From Streptomyces tropicalis (lineage in GTDB: Bacteria; Actinomycetota; Actinomycetes; Streptomycetales; Streptomycetaceae): DNA of 64,000 nt. A model generated the notes under the pieces. It saw only the letters and a program-made list of their open reading frames with translations. It was not told where the DNA came from and did no database searches. The translations under genes and the position numbers were made by a program. Positions 19,155 to 28,289 of this stretch are shown here, piece after piece. Location: positions 1 to 64,000 of the forward strand of contig NZ_JARJBB010000003.1 of assembly GCF_029269835.1 (NCBI RefSeq). The letters are read 5' to 3'. Positions within the stretch are counted from its first letter, which is position 1; each line of letters begins with the position of its first letter.

Positions 19155-19651
19155 GCCGCTCGCCGATCGGCCGGGGAGGCGGCGCGTCCGGTTCGGCCGC
19201 CGGTTCCCGGCGGGTGTGAGGTCCGGAAGGCGCCCCCCGGTCGCCCCGCTCAGCGGTCGCCGAGGCATGCCCGGGAAGTCCCGGGCAGCGGAAGCCGCCT
19301 CTGCGTCGGGGGTCGGGGGCCGTGCGCGTCGGCGGTCGGGGGCCGTGCGGGCGACGGGCTCGTGCCAGGTCCGGGGGAGACGCGCCCGGTGCCGTGTGAC
19401 TGCCCCCGGTCCCGCCGCCGAGCCCCGTCCGCGGGGTCGTCGCGTGAGTGCGCCGGTGCTGCGGCCTGGGCCTCCGCGGAACTCCACCGGTCCGTCGCCG
19501 CCCGACGGGTGAGGACCACCGGATCGTCGCTGCCCGACCGGTCGGGGCGTGCCGTGTCCCGCCCGCGACGCGGATCCGGCGCACCCGACGGGGCGCGCGG
19601 TGCGGGGGAGGCCGTCCTGGAGCGGACCGGACCGGAGGGCTGTCCTCGCGG
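19155..19651. other. 497-bp intergenic region with short direct repeats
   Basis: Convergent spacer without a supported gene. GTCGGGGGCCGTGCG occurs twice close together near 19312-19350, and related CGTCGC/TGCCCGAC segments recur near 19490-19545. No clear single terminator was found. Confidence 0.35.
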
Positions 19652-20266
19652 TCAGCGGGCGGCAGCGCGGCGCAGCACTTCGGAGGCGGCACCACCGGTA
19701 CGCGGCAGCGGGAGCGGAGCGTCGGCGGAGCCCATCGGCTCCGGTGTCGAGTGGGCGTTGGGCCGTCGGCCGCCCCGGTCCTCGCCGAGCACCTGCCAGC
19801 CGTCGCGGGTGAGCGTGATGTACGCCCCGCAACGCAGTCCGTGCAGTGTGCAGGCGTCGCGCAGGCCCCACATCCACGCACCGTCCTCCTCCGTCCAACG
19901 CCCGTCGCCCTCGCGGCAGTGCAGCAGCACGGCGGTGCGCACCGGGGTGCGGCGCCGCAGATCGTGCGGGATCACCCGGCGCAGCTGGGCGAGCAGAGCG
20001 TTGCGGAACATCCAGCCGTCGGCCGGTGCCGGCCGCCGGACGAAGGACGCGCTGGCGCGCAGGCGCTCGTCCGGGTCGAGGACCGCCAGGACGACGGTCG
20101 CGGGCCTGGGCTCGTGCCGGGTGTGCAGTCCGCTGACGACCTCCCGCGGGTTGCGCAGCAGAGGGATGCCCGCGGCGGCCCACTCCGCGGGTTCGAGCAC
20201 ACGATGGGCGGAGGCGGCGGACGACGACAGCGATGCCGCCGAGGACGGAGCGAGTCCGAAGGTCAC
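19652..20266 (-). CDS. conserved actinobacterial hypothetical protein
   Basis: Encodes 204 residues with codon use typical of a real gene and no recognised domain. It carries EPAEWAAAGIPLLRNPREVVSGLH, then RPATVVLAVLDPDERL, and a Trp-rich segment WTEEDGAWMWGLRDACTLHGL followed by GAYITLTRDGWQVLGED. It has no signal peptide or membrane segment, so it should be cytoplasmic. GTG at 20266 was chosen because AGGGAGG lies 3-9 nt upstream. It stands alone between convergent helicase-tail and RecQ genes. No function is proposed. Confidence 0.6.
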   Translation of the reverse strand: MTFGLAPSSAASLSSSAASAHRVLEPAEWAAAGIPLLRNPREVVSGLHTRHEPRPATVVLAVLDPDERLRASASFVRRPAPADGWMFRNALLAQLRRVIPHDLRRRTPVRTAVLLHCREGDGRWTEEDGAWMWGLRDACTLHGLRCGAYITLTRDGWQVLGEDRGGRRPNAHSTPEPMGSADAPLPLPRTGGAASEVLRRAAAR

Positions 20267-20733
20267 GTTCCTCCCTTCGGCTACGCGCCCACACTGCGGG
20301 CGGGGTCGGATTCGGGAGCGCACACCGCAGCAGAGCCCTACCTGATCACGGCCGGGCCGAGCGGGGAGCGGACCTCAATTCTTCCTGTCGAACTGGGATG
20401 CGGCAACGAGCAATTGGGGCCACGGGCCGTTATCGGGCGAGCCGTGGCTTATATCCCTACCCAGTGCGTCACCGACCGACGCCCGGCTTCGCCGATCCCG
20501 TCCGTTCCTACGGCATGCGGGCACATGCGGTCCAGAGAACCGCACACACGGTGATCGCAGCCACCCGGCGCGTGCACCACCGTACTGCCGGGTGCGCCGC
20601 ATCCGGGCCGAGGTGCGACCCGGCCCGCCGGGAGCGCCCGCACCCGGCGGACGGCTGCGGGTGCCGGTCGGGAGGACGCGCCCCCGATCCGGCGTGATCA
20701 CGAGGGTCCCCGCGGCTCGCGACCCCGCCGGAC
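20267..20733. other. 467-bp intergenic region between two leftward genes
   Basis: Contains the promoter of the hypothetical gene and the end of the recQ unit. An AT-richer patch lies at about 20375-20465. No gene is supported. Confidence 0.35.
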
Positions 20734-22908
20734 TCACCCCTGGACGGCCAGAACCAGTGGCAGCACCGCCTGGGCGCCCGACCGTCTGAGCAGGCGCGCC
20801 GCGACGGCCAGGGTCCAGCCGGTCTCGGTGCAGTCGTCCACGAGGAGCACCGGTCCGGGCTTCTCCGCGAGGGCGGCGGCCAGGGCCGGGGGCACCGTCA
20901 GCGTCCCGTCCAGCGCCTTGAGCCGCTGGGCGCTGTTGCTGCGGGGCACGCGGTGCGCCTCGCCGGTGTACTCCACCGTGCCGAGCAGGGGCAGCCGGCC
21001 CACCTCGGAGATGTGCTCGCCCAGCGACCGGACCAGCCGGGGGCGGGTGCCCGAGGCCACGGTGACAACGCCGACAGGACGGGGCTGCCCGTCCGCCGCC
21101 CCCGAGGCCCAGCCGCCCGGCCCGCGGGCCCAGTCGGCCAGGACGTCCACCACGGCTCGTGCCACGTCCTGCGGCACGGGGCCGTCGGGGGCCTGCGGTG
21201 CGAGCATCGGCCGCAGCCGGTTGCCCCAGCCGATGTCCGACAACCGTCCCAGGGCCCGCCCCGGCGCGGCCTGCTCCGCGGGCGGGATGCGCCCCTTGAG
21301 GTCCACCCCGATCGCCGGAAGCCCGGTCGGCCACATGCGGCGCGGCTCCACCTCGACCCCGGGGCGGCCGAGGTCCGCGCGCGCGGCGTCCACGGCCGAC
21401 GCCGAGGTGTCCGCGGTGAAACGGGCCCCCGCGCAGTTGTCGCAGCGACCGCACGGCGTGGCGGAGTCGTCGTCGAGCTGACGCTGCAGGAATTCCATGC
21501 GGCAGCCCGTCGCCGTCGCGTAGTCGCGCATCGCCTGCTGCTCGGCCTTCCGCTGCCGGGCCACCCAGGCGTAGCGCTCGGCGTCGTACGACCACGGCCG
21601 GCCGGTCGCGATCCAGCCGCCCTTGACGCGCCGCACCGCCCCATCCACGTCGAGGACCTTGAGCATGGTCTCCAGCCGGGAACGCCGCAGCTCCACCTGC
21701 GGCTCCAGGGCCGGGAGCGACACCGGTCCCTGCGCGCGGGCGAGCACGTCGAGCGTGCGGCGCACCAGATCCTCCGACGGGAAGGCGAGCGAGGCGAAGT
21801 ACTCCCAGATCGCCTCGTCCTCCCTGCCCGGGAGGAGCAGTACTTCGGCGTGCTCGACGCCGCGGCCGGCCCGGCCCACCTGCTGGTAGTAGGCGATGGG
21901 GGACGACGGCGACCCGAGATGCACGACGAAGCCGAGGTCGGGCTTGTCGAAGCCCATACCGAGGGCCGAGGTGGCGACGAGGGCCTTGACCCGGTTGGCC
22001 AGGAGATCGTCCTCGGCCTGCTGCCGGTCCGCGTTCTCCGTCTTGCCGGTGTAGGAGGCGACGGCGTGGCCGCGGCTGCGCAGGAAGGCGGTCACCTCCT
22101 CGGCGGCCGCCACGGTGAGCGTGTAGACGATTCCGGATCCCGGCAGCGCGTCGACGTGGTCGGCGAGCCAGGCCATGCGGTGGGCGGCGTCCGGCAGTGC
22201 CAGCACGTTGAGGCTGAGGCTCTCCCGGTCCAGCGGACCGCGCAGCACCAGGGCGTCCGAGGTGCCGCCCGTGCCCAGTTGCTCGGCCACGTCCGCCGTC
22301 ACCCGCGCGTTCGCGGTCGCGGTGGTCGCGAGGACGGGAACGTCCGGCGCGAGATCCGAGAGCATGGTGCGCAGGCGCCGGTAGTCCGGGCGGAAGTCGT
22401 GGCCCCAGTCTGAGATGCAGTGGGCCTCGTCCACGACCAGCAGCCCGGTGGCGGCCGCGAGCTTGGGCAGGACCTCGTCCCGGAAGTCGGGGTTGTTGAG
22501 CCGCTCCGGGCTGACCAGCAGGACGTCGACCGCGCCCGCGGCGATCTCGCCCTGGACTGCGTCCCACTCCTCGGTGTTCGCCGAGTTGATCGTGCGGGCG
22601 TGGATGCCGGCGCGGGCCGCGGCCTCGACCTGGTTGCGCATGAGCGCGAGCAACGGGGAGACGATCACGGTGGGGCCGCCGCCGCGCGCCCGCAGCAGCG
22701 CGGTGGCCACGAAGTACACGGCGGACTTGCCCCAGCCCGTGCGCTGGACGACCAGCGCCCGCCGGTGATCGGCCACCAGCGCCTCGATGGCCCGCCACTG
22801 GTCCTCGCGCAGCCGGGCCGTGCCCGTGTCGTCCCCGACGAGGCGGGCCAGAACCGCATCGGCCGCCGTCCTGAGGTCCGCGTTGCTCGTGTGCTCCATG
22901 CGTTCCAT
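20734..22908 (-). CDS. recQ: RecQ-family ATP-dependent DNA helicase with C-terminal phosphoribosyltransferase-like domain
   Basis: Encodes 724 residues. Helicase motifs are [13 protein letters not shown] (motif 0), [12 protein letters not shown] (Walker A variant), [22 protein letters not shown] (DEAH, RecQ loop) and QQVGRAGRG (motif VI). The RecQ zinc site is [23 protein letters not shown]. After about residue 560 comes [24 protein letters not shown], a PRPP-binding loop of phosphoribosyltransferases, which is not part of classical RecQ. It lacks a clear HRDC domain. The first ATG is used; ATG at 22899, preceded by GGAACGC, is an alternative. It acts in recombination and fork repair. No LexA box was seen. 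Confidence 0.88.
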   Translation of the reverse strand: MERMEHTSNADLRTAADAVLARLVGDDTGTARLREDQWRAIEALVADHRRALVVQRTGWGKSAVYFVATALLRARGGGPTVIVSPLLALMRNQVEAAARAGIHARTINSANTEEWDAVQGEIAAGAVDVLLVSPERLNNPDFRDEVLPKLAAATGLLVVDEAHCISDWGHDFRPDYRRLRTMLSDLAPDVPVLATTATANARVTADVAEQLGTGGTSDALVLRGPLDRESLSLNVLALPDAAHRMAWLADHVDALPGSGIVYTLTVAAAEEVTAFLRSRGHAVASYTGKTENADRQQAEDDLLANRVKALVATSALGMGFDKPDLGFVVHLGSPSSPIAYYQQVGRAGRGVEHAEVLLLPGREDEAIWEYFASLAFPSEDLVRRTLDVLARAQGPVSLPALEPQVELRRSRLETMLKVLDVDGAVRRVKGGWIATGRPWSYDAERYAWVARQRKAEQQAMRDYATATGCRMEFLQRQLDDDSATPCGRCDNCAGARFTADTSASAVDAARADLGRPGVEVEPRRMWPTGLPAIGVDLKGRIPPAEQAAPGRALGRLSDIGWGNRLRPMLAPQAPDGPVPQDVARAVVDVLADWARGPGGWASGAADGQPRPVGVVTVASGTRPRLVRSLGEHISEVGRLPLLGTVEYTGEAHRVPRSNSAQRLKALDGTLTVPPALAAALAEKPGPVLLVDDCTETGWTLAVAARLLRRSGAQAVLPLVLAVQG

Positions 22909-23062
22909 ACAACAGGATCGGACGGACAGGCGGCGCCGCGGCTGTGGATCGAGGACGGGCGACGGTTGCTGTTCCCCAGCCCCGGGGCGTGATTGACGTG
23001 CTCACGGCTGGAGTTGTCCACAGGCTCAAGCGGGCAACGACATTCCGCGAGATCGTCGGCGC

Positions 23063-24739
23063 ATGACGAATCACAGCGAAACGACTGGATCCATCGGCAA
23101 CGAAGACAACGGCGGCGACAGCGACAAAGGTGACAACGGCGAAAGCGGTGACATCGCCTTCGAAACGTATGCGGGCCCGGCGGCAGAGCACCAGGTCACG
23201 CTCCGCTCCCCGGCCGAGCTCGCCGACGCCCTGCCCTACCTGCTCGGGTACCGGCCCGAGGACAGCATCGTCCTCGTCGCCCTGCACGACCACGGCGGGC
23301 GCGGCCGGTTCGGCGGCCGGGCCAGGCTCGGCATCCCGCCGAGCGGCGGCGACTGGCCGTCCGCGGCCCGGCAGCTCGCCCACGGCCTGATCACCGGCAG
23401 CGAGCGCCGGGGCGCGAAGCCCGAGCAGATGGTCGCCTTCCTGTGCCAGGAACCGGGTCCCGGCGAATCGGGGCACGACGTCAGGAGGAGGCTCGAGCCG
23501 CTCGCCCAGAAGCTGCGCACCGAGTGCGGCCGCCTCGACGTCCCGGTGATCGAGGCTCTGTGCATCTCCGACGGCCGCTTCTGGTCGTACTGCTGCCCGA
23601 ACGAGAAGTGCTGCCCCGCCGCCGGGCTGCCCATGGGCCTGCCCGGCACCTCCGTCCTCGCAGCCGCGGCGGCCTACGCCGGGATCCAGGTGCGCGGCAG
23701 CCTGCGCGAGCTGCGGGCCAGGCTGCTCCCCTGGGAGGTCTCCGCGGCCCTGGAGCAGGAGGTCGCGCTGGACACCGCGGGGACGACCCTGGTGCCTCGC
23801 ATCCTCCACGAGGAAAGCCGCACGGCGGTGGCGGAAGAGACGCTCGCCCTCGCGGAGCGCGTCATGCGGCGCCTCGCCGAGGCGCCGCGCGCGTCCGGCA
23901 CCACGCCGGCGGACCTTCGCGACGACGGGCTGATCGGCCACGAGGAGGCCGCGGCCCTCATCCTCGGACTCCAGGACCGCACCACCCGCGACCGGGCGGC
24001 GGCCTGGATGGAGGGCGACGAGGCCGCCCCCGCGCTGCGCCTGTGGCGTGCCCTGGCCCGACGCTGCGTCGGGCCCTACGGCGAGCACGCGGCGGCGCCG
24101 CTCACCCTCGCCGGATGGGTCGCCTGGTCGACCGGCGACGGCGTGGAGGCCCGCGAAGCGCTGGCCATGGCCCTGGGCGCCGACCCCGACTACCTCTTCG
24201 CACGCCTCCTCCACCAGGCGTGCAACGAGGGCCTGGACCCGGAATCCATCCGCCGATGCCTCCGAGCGGAGCGCCGAGGCCGCCAGGAACCCGGCGGGCC
24301 GACCGCGGAAGCAGTGACAGCGCCGCCGCCCTGTGGCGATCCCACGGAGCCGGGGCCGCGTGACCTGAGTGCCGCGGCCGCCGGCACCCCGTCGGGAGAG
24401 CCCCGGCGACCTGGCTGCGGCGGTACCCGCTCGCCCGTATCGCCGCAGGCGGCGACCCGACGCAGGCGGCGGACCCGCGCGGGCCGACCGGCCCGCGAAC
24501 TCTCCCGTGGCGGCACCCACCCCGGGAAGGACGCCCGCGCCGGGACATCGCGGGGAGATCGCGTCCACACATCCGGGGGGACCCGGCCCGGGACCGGGCG
24601 GGCGGCCGGACCCGCCTCCTCACGGACGGCGGGAGGGGCGTGTGCAGGCACCGCCCCGCAGGACGGCGGCAGCGGGTCCGGCCGGTCCGGGCAGGAGCCG
24701 GACGAGGGGAGCTGCGCGTACGAGGGCATCCCCGTCTGA
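23063..24739 (+). CDS. DUF4192-domain protein
   Basis: Encodes 558 residues. The DUF4192 domain spans about residues 35-410, with the hallmark LADALPYLLGYRPEDSIVLVALH near its start and AAALTLAGWVAWSTGDG-type helices later. The last 150 residues are Arg/Gly/Pro-rich and low complexity. The family is widespread in actinobacteria and has no known function. Near the start there is a Gly/Asp/Asn-rich stretch (GNEDNGGDSDKGDNGESGD) unlike the rest. The gene is divergent from recQ by 154 bp. The stop codon is embedded in an 8-bp tandem repeat. Confidence 0.75.
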   Translation: MTNHSETTGSIGNEDNGGDSDKGDNGESGDIAFETYAGPAAEHQVTLRSPAELADALPYLLGYRPEDSIVLVALHDHGGRGRFGGRARLGIPPSGGDWPSAARQLAHGLITGSERRGAKPEQMVAFLCQEPGPGESGHDVRRRLEPLAQKLRTECGRLDVPVIEALCISDGRFWSYCCPNEKCCPAAGLPMGLPGTSVLAAAAAYAGIQVRGSLRELRARLLPWEVSAALEQEVALDTAGTTLVPRILHEESRTAVAEETLALAERVMRRLAEAPRASGTTPADLRDDGLIGHEEAAALILGLQDRTTRDRAAAWMEGDEAAPALRLWRALARRCVGPYGEHAAAPLTLAGWVAWSTGDGVEAREALAMALGADPDYLFARLLHQACNEGLDPESIRRCLRAERRGRQEPGGPTAEAVTAPPPCGDPTEPGPRDLSAAAAGTPSGEPRRPGCGGTRSPVSPQAATRRRRRTRAGRPARELSRGGTHPGKDARAGTSRGDRVHTSGGTRPGTGRAAGPASSRTAGGACAGTAPQDGGSGSGRSGQEPDEGSCAYEGIPV

Positions 24740-24764
24740 GTGCCTGAGTGCCTGAGTGCCTGAG
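24736..24764. repeat. tandem repeat of CTGAGTGC (3.6 copies)
   Basis: CTGAGTGC is repeated at 24736, 24744 and 24752 with a partial fourth copy at 24760. The first copy supplies the TGA stop of the DUF4192 gene. The unit length (8 bp) would shift frame, so copy number could change the read-through length if the stop were lost. Confidence 0.9.
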
Positions 24765-25012
24765 GGGGACGACGACGGATTCCGCGCACGATGCGGCCCC
24801 GTGCACCGGCGCACCGCTCAGCCGTCCCTGTGCCACCGCCGAACGGCGGGCTTTCCCGCCCCGGGCGTGACCCGGACGAGTCCGCCGCCGTTCACCTGAG
24901 TGGCGGAGCGCCGGGTCCGGGCGCCCCCCGCCGCACTTCCCGCACCCGTCCGGAGTCCGTGCCGGGCCCCGACGCCGTCCGAGGCCACCCCCGTACGCAG
25001 AGGAAGCCGCCC

Positions 25013-27175
25013 ATGCCCCAGCCGACCTCCCCTCTCGCCGCCCCTCCCGTGGCTCCCGACGGGCCGTCATCACCGCCGCGCGCCGACGTGGCCCCGCGGC
25101 CACCCACGGGCCGCCCCGCGGGCGGAGTCACGAGCCCTCCACCACCCGTCCCCGGGGCGAGACCCCCGTACGCGCCGGGACCGCGGGGCGAGCGGCCGCC
25201 TACGGCGCCACCGCCTCCGAGCCCGTTCACGGACCTGCCGGCCACCCACGACACGATGATCTGCGCGGCCCTTCCCGGCCTCGCCGTCTCCACGCCCCAG
25301 GGGCAGCTCGGCGGCCGGGGACTGGAGGGGGTCTACCGGGCGGGCAGGCGCCTGCTCTCCCGCAACGTGCTCCGGGTCGCCGGACGGGAACCCCTCGTGG
25401 TCCAGACCCGGATGATCGCGGCCGACCGCGTCCGCTTCGTCGGTACGGTGCGCGCCGCCCCGGGCTCGGGGCCCGACCCCGACGTGGTCGTGGAGCGCAC
25501 CCGGGACGCGGACGGCACGGAGCGGACCGTCCTGCGCAGCACTGCACTCCGCGCGCTGCGCCTGCCGGTGGAGATGGCGCTCGGCACGGATCTCGCGGAG
25601 CTGAGCGCGATCGCAGCGGGGCGGGCCGGCAGAGAACTGACTGCGACCGTAAGGGACTCGGGCCTGCACTGGACGAACGGCACCGTCGGTGTGTCGGTCA
25701 CCGCGGATCCGCCACCTGCGGACGCGCTGGCCTCCGCGGGGCTGCTGCGCTGGGAGTTCGTTCTGCCACCGGGCGGCACCGTGGCGGTGGAACTTCGGGT
25801 GCGGCAGGACGGGGCGGGGCCGCTCCGCGCGGCGGGGCGGTCGGCGGCGAACCTCTTCGCCCCGGTCCAGGCGTTCGGCGACGACCCGGGCGTCCACACG
25901 CTCCTGCGCACCAGCATCGACGACCTTCAGGCGCTGCTGCTGCGCGATCCGGCGCACCCCGCGGATCTGCATCTCGCCGCTGGAGCGCCCTGGCGGTGCG
26001 GTCTCGCCCCGGCCGAGGCGCTCGCCGCCGCCCGCATGGCCCTGCCCCTGGGCACCCGGCTCGCGGCTGGCACCCTGCGCACCCTCGCGCGCACCCAACT
26101 GGCCGGCCCTGCATCGCAGTCCGGCATGATCCCCGGCCCCCGCAGGGACGCCGGCCCTCACCTCCCGCCCGTCTGCACCGCGACGGAGGCCACGCTGCTC
26201 TTCCCCGTCCTGCTGGCGGAGGCCCGCCGCTGGGGCCTGCCCGACCGGGAGACGGCGGAGCTGCTGCCGGCCGCCGAGCGCTGCCTGACATGGCTGCTGG
26301 CCTCCGTCCCGGACGGCACCTACCTGCCCGACACCCTGCCGGGGGGTCCCACGCGCTGCGAGACCCAGGCCCACGCACACCGCGCGGCCCTGCTCGGCGC
26401 CGATCTCCTCGATGCTTTCGGCCGGCCCGGCGGCGCCGAGCTGCGGCAGTGGGCCCAGTTGCTGCGGACCGCGTTCCGGAAGGACTTCTGGGCCGAGGAC
26501 CGGGGCGGGGGCAGACCGGCCGCCGCACGCGGTCCGGACGGACGTCTCGTGCCGCATCTCGGCGCGGCTGCCGTGCACCTCCTCGACACCGGCCTGCTGG
26601 GTGGGGGAGAGCCGGCGCCAGGCCTCCTCGACAAGGTGCAGACGGAGCAGGTCGCCAGGCTGCTCGGGCATCCCGCGATGGACTCCGGCTGGGGACTGCG
26701 GAGCCTCGCCGTCGGCGAGCCGGGGCACAACCCCTTCGGGCATCGCGCCGGGGCGGTGCGCGTCCAGGAGACCGCCGCGGCGGTGACCGGCCTCGCCGCG
26801 GCGGGTCACGAGACGGAGGCGGGCGCCCTCCTGCGCGGCGTCATGGCGGCCGCGGGCTCCTTCGGTCACCGGCTGCCCGAGATGTACGCAGGGGAGCAGC
26901 GCACGGAGGGCAGTGCGCCCGTCCCCCACCCTGCCGCCTGCCGTCCGTCGGCGACGTCGGCAGCCTCCGTCGTGGCCCTGCTGACGGCCCTCGCGGGCAT
27001 GCGCCCCGACGCACCGGCCCGTACGGTCACTCTCCGCCCGCTGCGCACCGCACCGCTGGGCGAGATCGGCCTCACCGGTCTGCGGGTGGCCGGTGCCCCT
27101 TTCTCGGTGCGGGTGAGCCGGCTGGGAGCGGCCCTGGTCGAGGAGGCGGCCGACGGTCTGCAACTGGGAGTGTGA
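25013..27175 (+). CDS. glycogen-debranching/amylo-alpha-1,6-glucosidase-like protein
   Basis: Encodes 720 residues. A Pro-rich N-terminus (about 75 residues) is followed by a debranching-enzyme N-terminal-like beta domain (about 90-270) and an (alpha/alpha)6-toroid region typical of GH133/GDE_C-like proteins (about 300-690). Examples are the [15 protein letters not shown] and [24 protein letters not shown] segments. No catalytic acids are certain from sequence alone, so enzymatic activity is inferred. The ATG follows AGAGGAAG with 8-nt spacing. The following Nudix gene starts 134 bp downstream on its own promoter. Confidence 0.7.
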   Translation: MPQPTSPLAAPPVAPDGPSSPPRADVAPRPPTGRPAGGVTSPPPPVPGARPPYAPGPRGERPPTAPPPPSPFTDLPATHDTMICAALPGLAVSTPQGQLGGRGLEGVYRAGRRLLSRNVLRVAGREPLVVQTRMIAADRVRFVGTVRAAPGSGPDPDVVVERTRDADGTERTVLRSTALRALRLPVEMALGTDLAELSAIAAGRAGRELTATVRDSGLHWTNGTVGVSVTADPPPADALASAGLLRWEFVLPPGGTVAVELRVRQDGAGPLRAAGRSAANLFAPVQAFGDDPGVHTLLRTSIDDLQALLLRDPAHPADLHLAAGAPWRCGLAPAEALAAARMALPLGTRLAAGTLRTLARTQLAGPASQSGMIPGPRRDAGPHLPPVCTATEATLLFPVLLAEARRWGLPDRETAELLPAAERCLTWLLASVPDGTYLPDTLPGGPTRCETQAHAHRAALLGADLLDAFGRPGGAELRQWAQLLRTAFRKDFWAEDRGGGRPAAARGPDGRLVPHLGAAAVHLLDTGLLGGGEPAPGLLDKVQTEQVARLLGHPAMDSGWGLRSLAVGEPGHNPFGHRAGAVRVQETAAAVTGLAAAGHETEAGALLRGVMAAAGSFGHRLPEMYAGEQRTEGSAPVPHPAACRPSATSAASVVALLTALAGMRPDAPARTVTLRPLRTAPLGEIGLTGLRVAGAPFSVRVSRLGAALVEEAADGLQLGV

Positions 27176-27278
27176 CCGCGGACGGCCGCCGGGGACGTGA
27201 CGACGCCGCGGCGCGGGAGCGGGCGTGGCAGGAGCGACGCAGCGGACGAGTCGCCGAGGAGACCGACGGAGGGAGTGT

Positions 27279-27299
27279 TTATCGTCAGGAAGACGACTA
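27279..27299. promoter_or_regulatory. imperfect palindrome overlapping the -10 box of the Nudix gene
   Basis: TTATCGTC-AGGAA-GACGACTA pairs at six of eight positions per arm. It runs into TATGAT at 27298-27303, a good -10 box 7 nt before the ATG. A regulator bound here would block initiation, so autoregulation by the winged-helix Nudix protein is a natural hypothesis. Confidence 0.5.
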
Positions 27300-27309
27300 T
27301 GATCGCGGC

Positions 27310-28068
27310 ATGCCCTACGACCCGTCAGCCTTTCCAGCCTTCGCCGTCACCGTGGACCTGGTCGTGCTGACCGTGCGCCGCCACGCCCTGTGTGCGCTGG
27401 CGGTGCGCCGGGGCGAGCCCCCCTTCCAGGGGCGGTGGGCGCTGCCCGGCGGCTTCGTCCGGGCCGACGAGGACCTGGAGCAGGCGGCGGCGCGTGAGCT
27501 GGCCGAGGAGACCGGGCTGTGCGCCCACGACCCGGACGTGCCCGCCCAGGACAACGGCGCCCATCTGGAACAGCTCGCCACCTACGGCGACCCCAAGCGG
27601 GACCCGCGCATGCGCGTCGTCAGTGTCGCGCACCTGGCCCTCGCCCCCGACCTGCCCGCCCCCCGCGCCGGAGGCGACGCCAGCAACGCACGCTGGGCGC
27701 CCGTCGAGGAACTGCTCCAGCAGAGCGGGTACGGCCGTGCCGGGGAAGCGGTCGCTCCGCTCGCCTTCGACCACACCCGGATCCTCGCGGACGGAGTGGA
27801 GCGCGCCCGTTCGAAGATCGAGTACTCGTCCCTGGCAACCGCGTTCTGTCCGCCGGAGTTCACCGTGGGTGAGCTGCGTCGTGTCTACGAGGCCGTATGG
27901 GGTGTGGCCCTCGACCCGCGGAACTTCCATCGCAAGGTGACCGGCACCCCCGGTTTCCTGGTGCCGACCGGGGGCACCACCACGCGTCAGGGCGGCCGTC
28001 CCGCCCAGCTCTTCCATGCGGGCGGAGCCACCCTGCTCAACCCGCCGATGCTGCGCCCCGAAGTCTGA
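27310..28068 (+). CDS. Nudix hydrolase with C-terminal winged-helix domain (NrtR-like)
   Basis: Encodes 252 residues. The N-terminal Nudix domain has a complete Nudix box: G-X5-E-X7-REL-EE-TGL at about residues 52-74 ([20 protein letters not shown]). The C-terminal part, from [15 protein letters not shown] to RNFHRKVTG, matches the winged helix of Nudix-linked transcription factors such as NrtR. Classical NrtR proteins have often lost catalytic residues, whereas this one keeps them, so it could both hydrolyse a nucleoside diphosphate (ADP-ribose is likely) and bind DNA. The start is probably leaderless. A palindrome overlaps its promoter. Confidence 0.8.
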   Translation: MPYDPSAFPAFAVTVDLVVLTVRRHALCALAVRRGEPPFQGRWALPGGFVRADEDLEQAAARELAEETGLCAHDPDVPAQDNGAHLEQLATYGDPKRDPRMRVVSVAHLALAPDLPAPRAGGDASNARWAPVEELLQQSGYGRAGEAVAPLAFDHTRILADGVERARSKIEYSSLATAFCPPEFTVGELRRVYEAVWGVALDPRNFHRKVTGTPGFLVPTGGTTTRQGGRPAQLFHAGGATLLNPPMLRPEV

Positions 28069-28276
28069 GGACCGGGGGTCGTTCGGCGGGGTGTGTCGGC
28101 GTGCGGTGCGGCGGGGCCGGCGGGCCACGACGCACTCGCGGGGCGACCGGTGCGCCGAACGGGGCCGACGGACCCCCTGAGTTAACGTTCCTGCAGTCAG
28201 CCGGTGCGCGACGTGGCGATGAGGGAGGCTGCAGTCAACGCGCGCCGCGATACCGGATAAATGGGACATAACGCGC

Positions 28277-28282
28277 TATCTT
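28277..28282 (+). promoter_or_regulatory. candidate -10 box of the ABC gene
   Basis: TATCTT lies 7 nt before GTG at 28290. Because it overlaps the upstream TTG at 28281, it argues that the TTG is not the start. No clear -35 was seen. Confidence 0.4.
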
Positions 28283-28289
28283 GCTGCGA

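Noticed and set aside
20430..20437. CCCGATAA on the minus strand upstream of the hypothetical gene, similar to a sigma-WhiG -10
   Set aside because: No -35 TAAA at the right spacing and it lies more than 160 bp from the gene start; probably chance.
20375..24568. Very long minus-strand open frames across recQ and the DUF4192 gene (and similar frames elsewhere)
   Set aside because: Shadows of real genes in high-GC DNA; translations are low-complexity and lack domain motifs.
28281..28289. TTG at 28281 as start of the ABC protein
   Set aside because: It overlaps the likely -10 box TATCTT; GTG at 28290 fits a leaderless start better.
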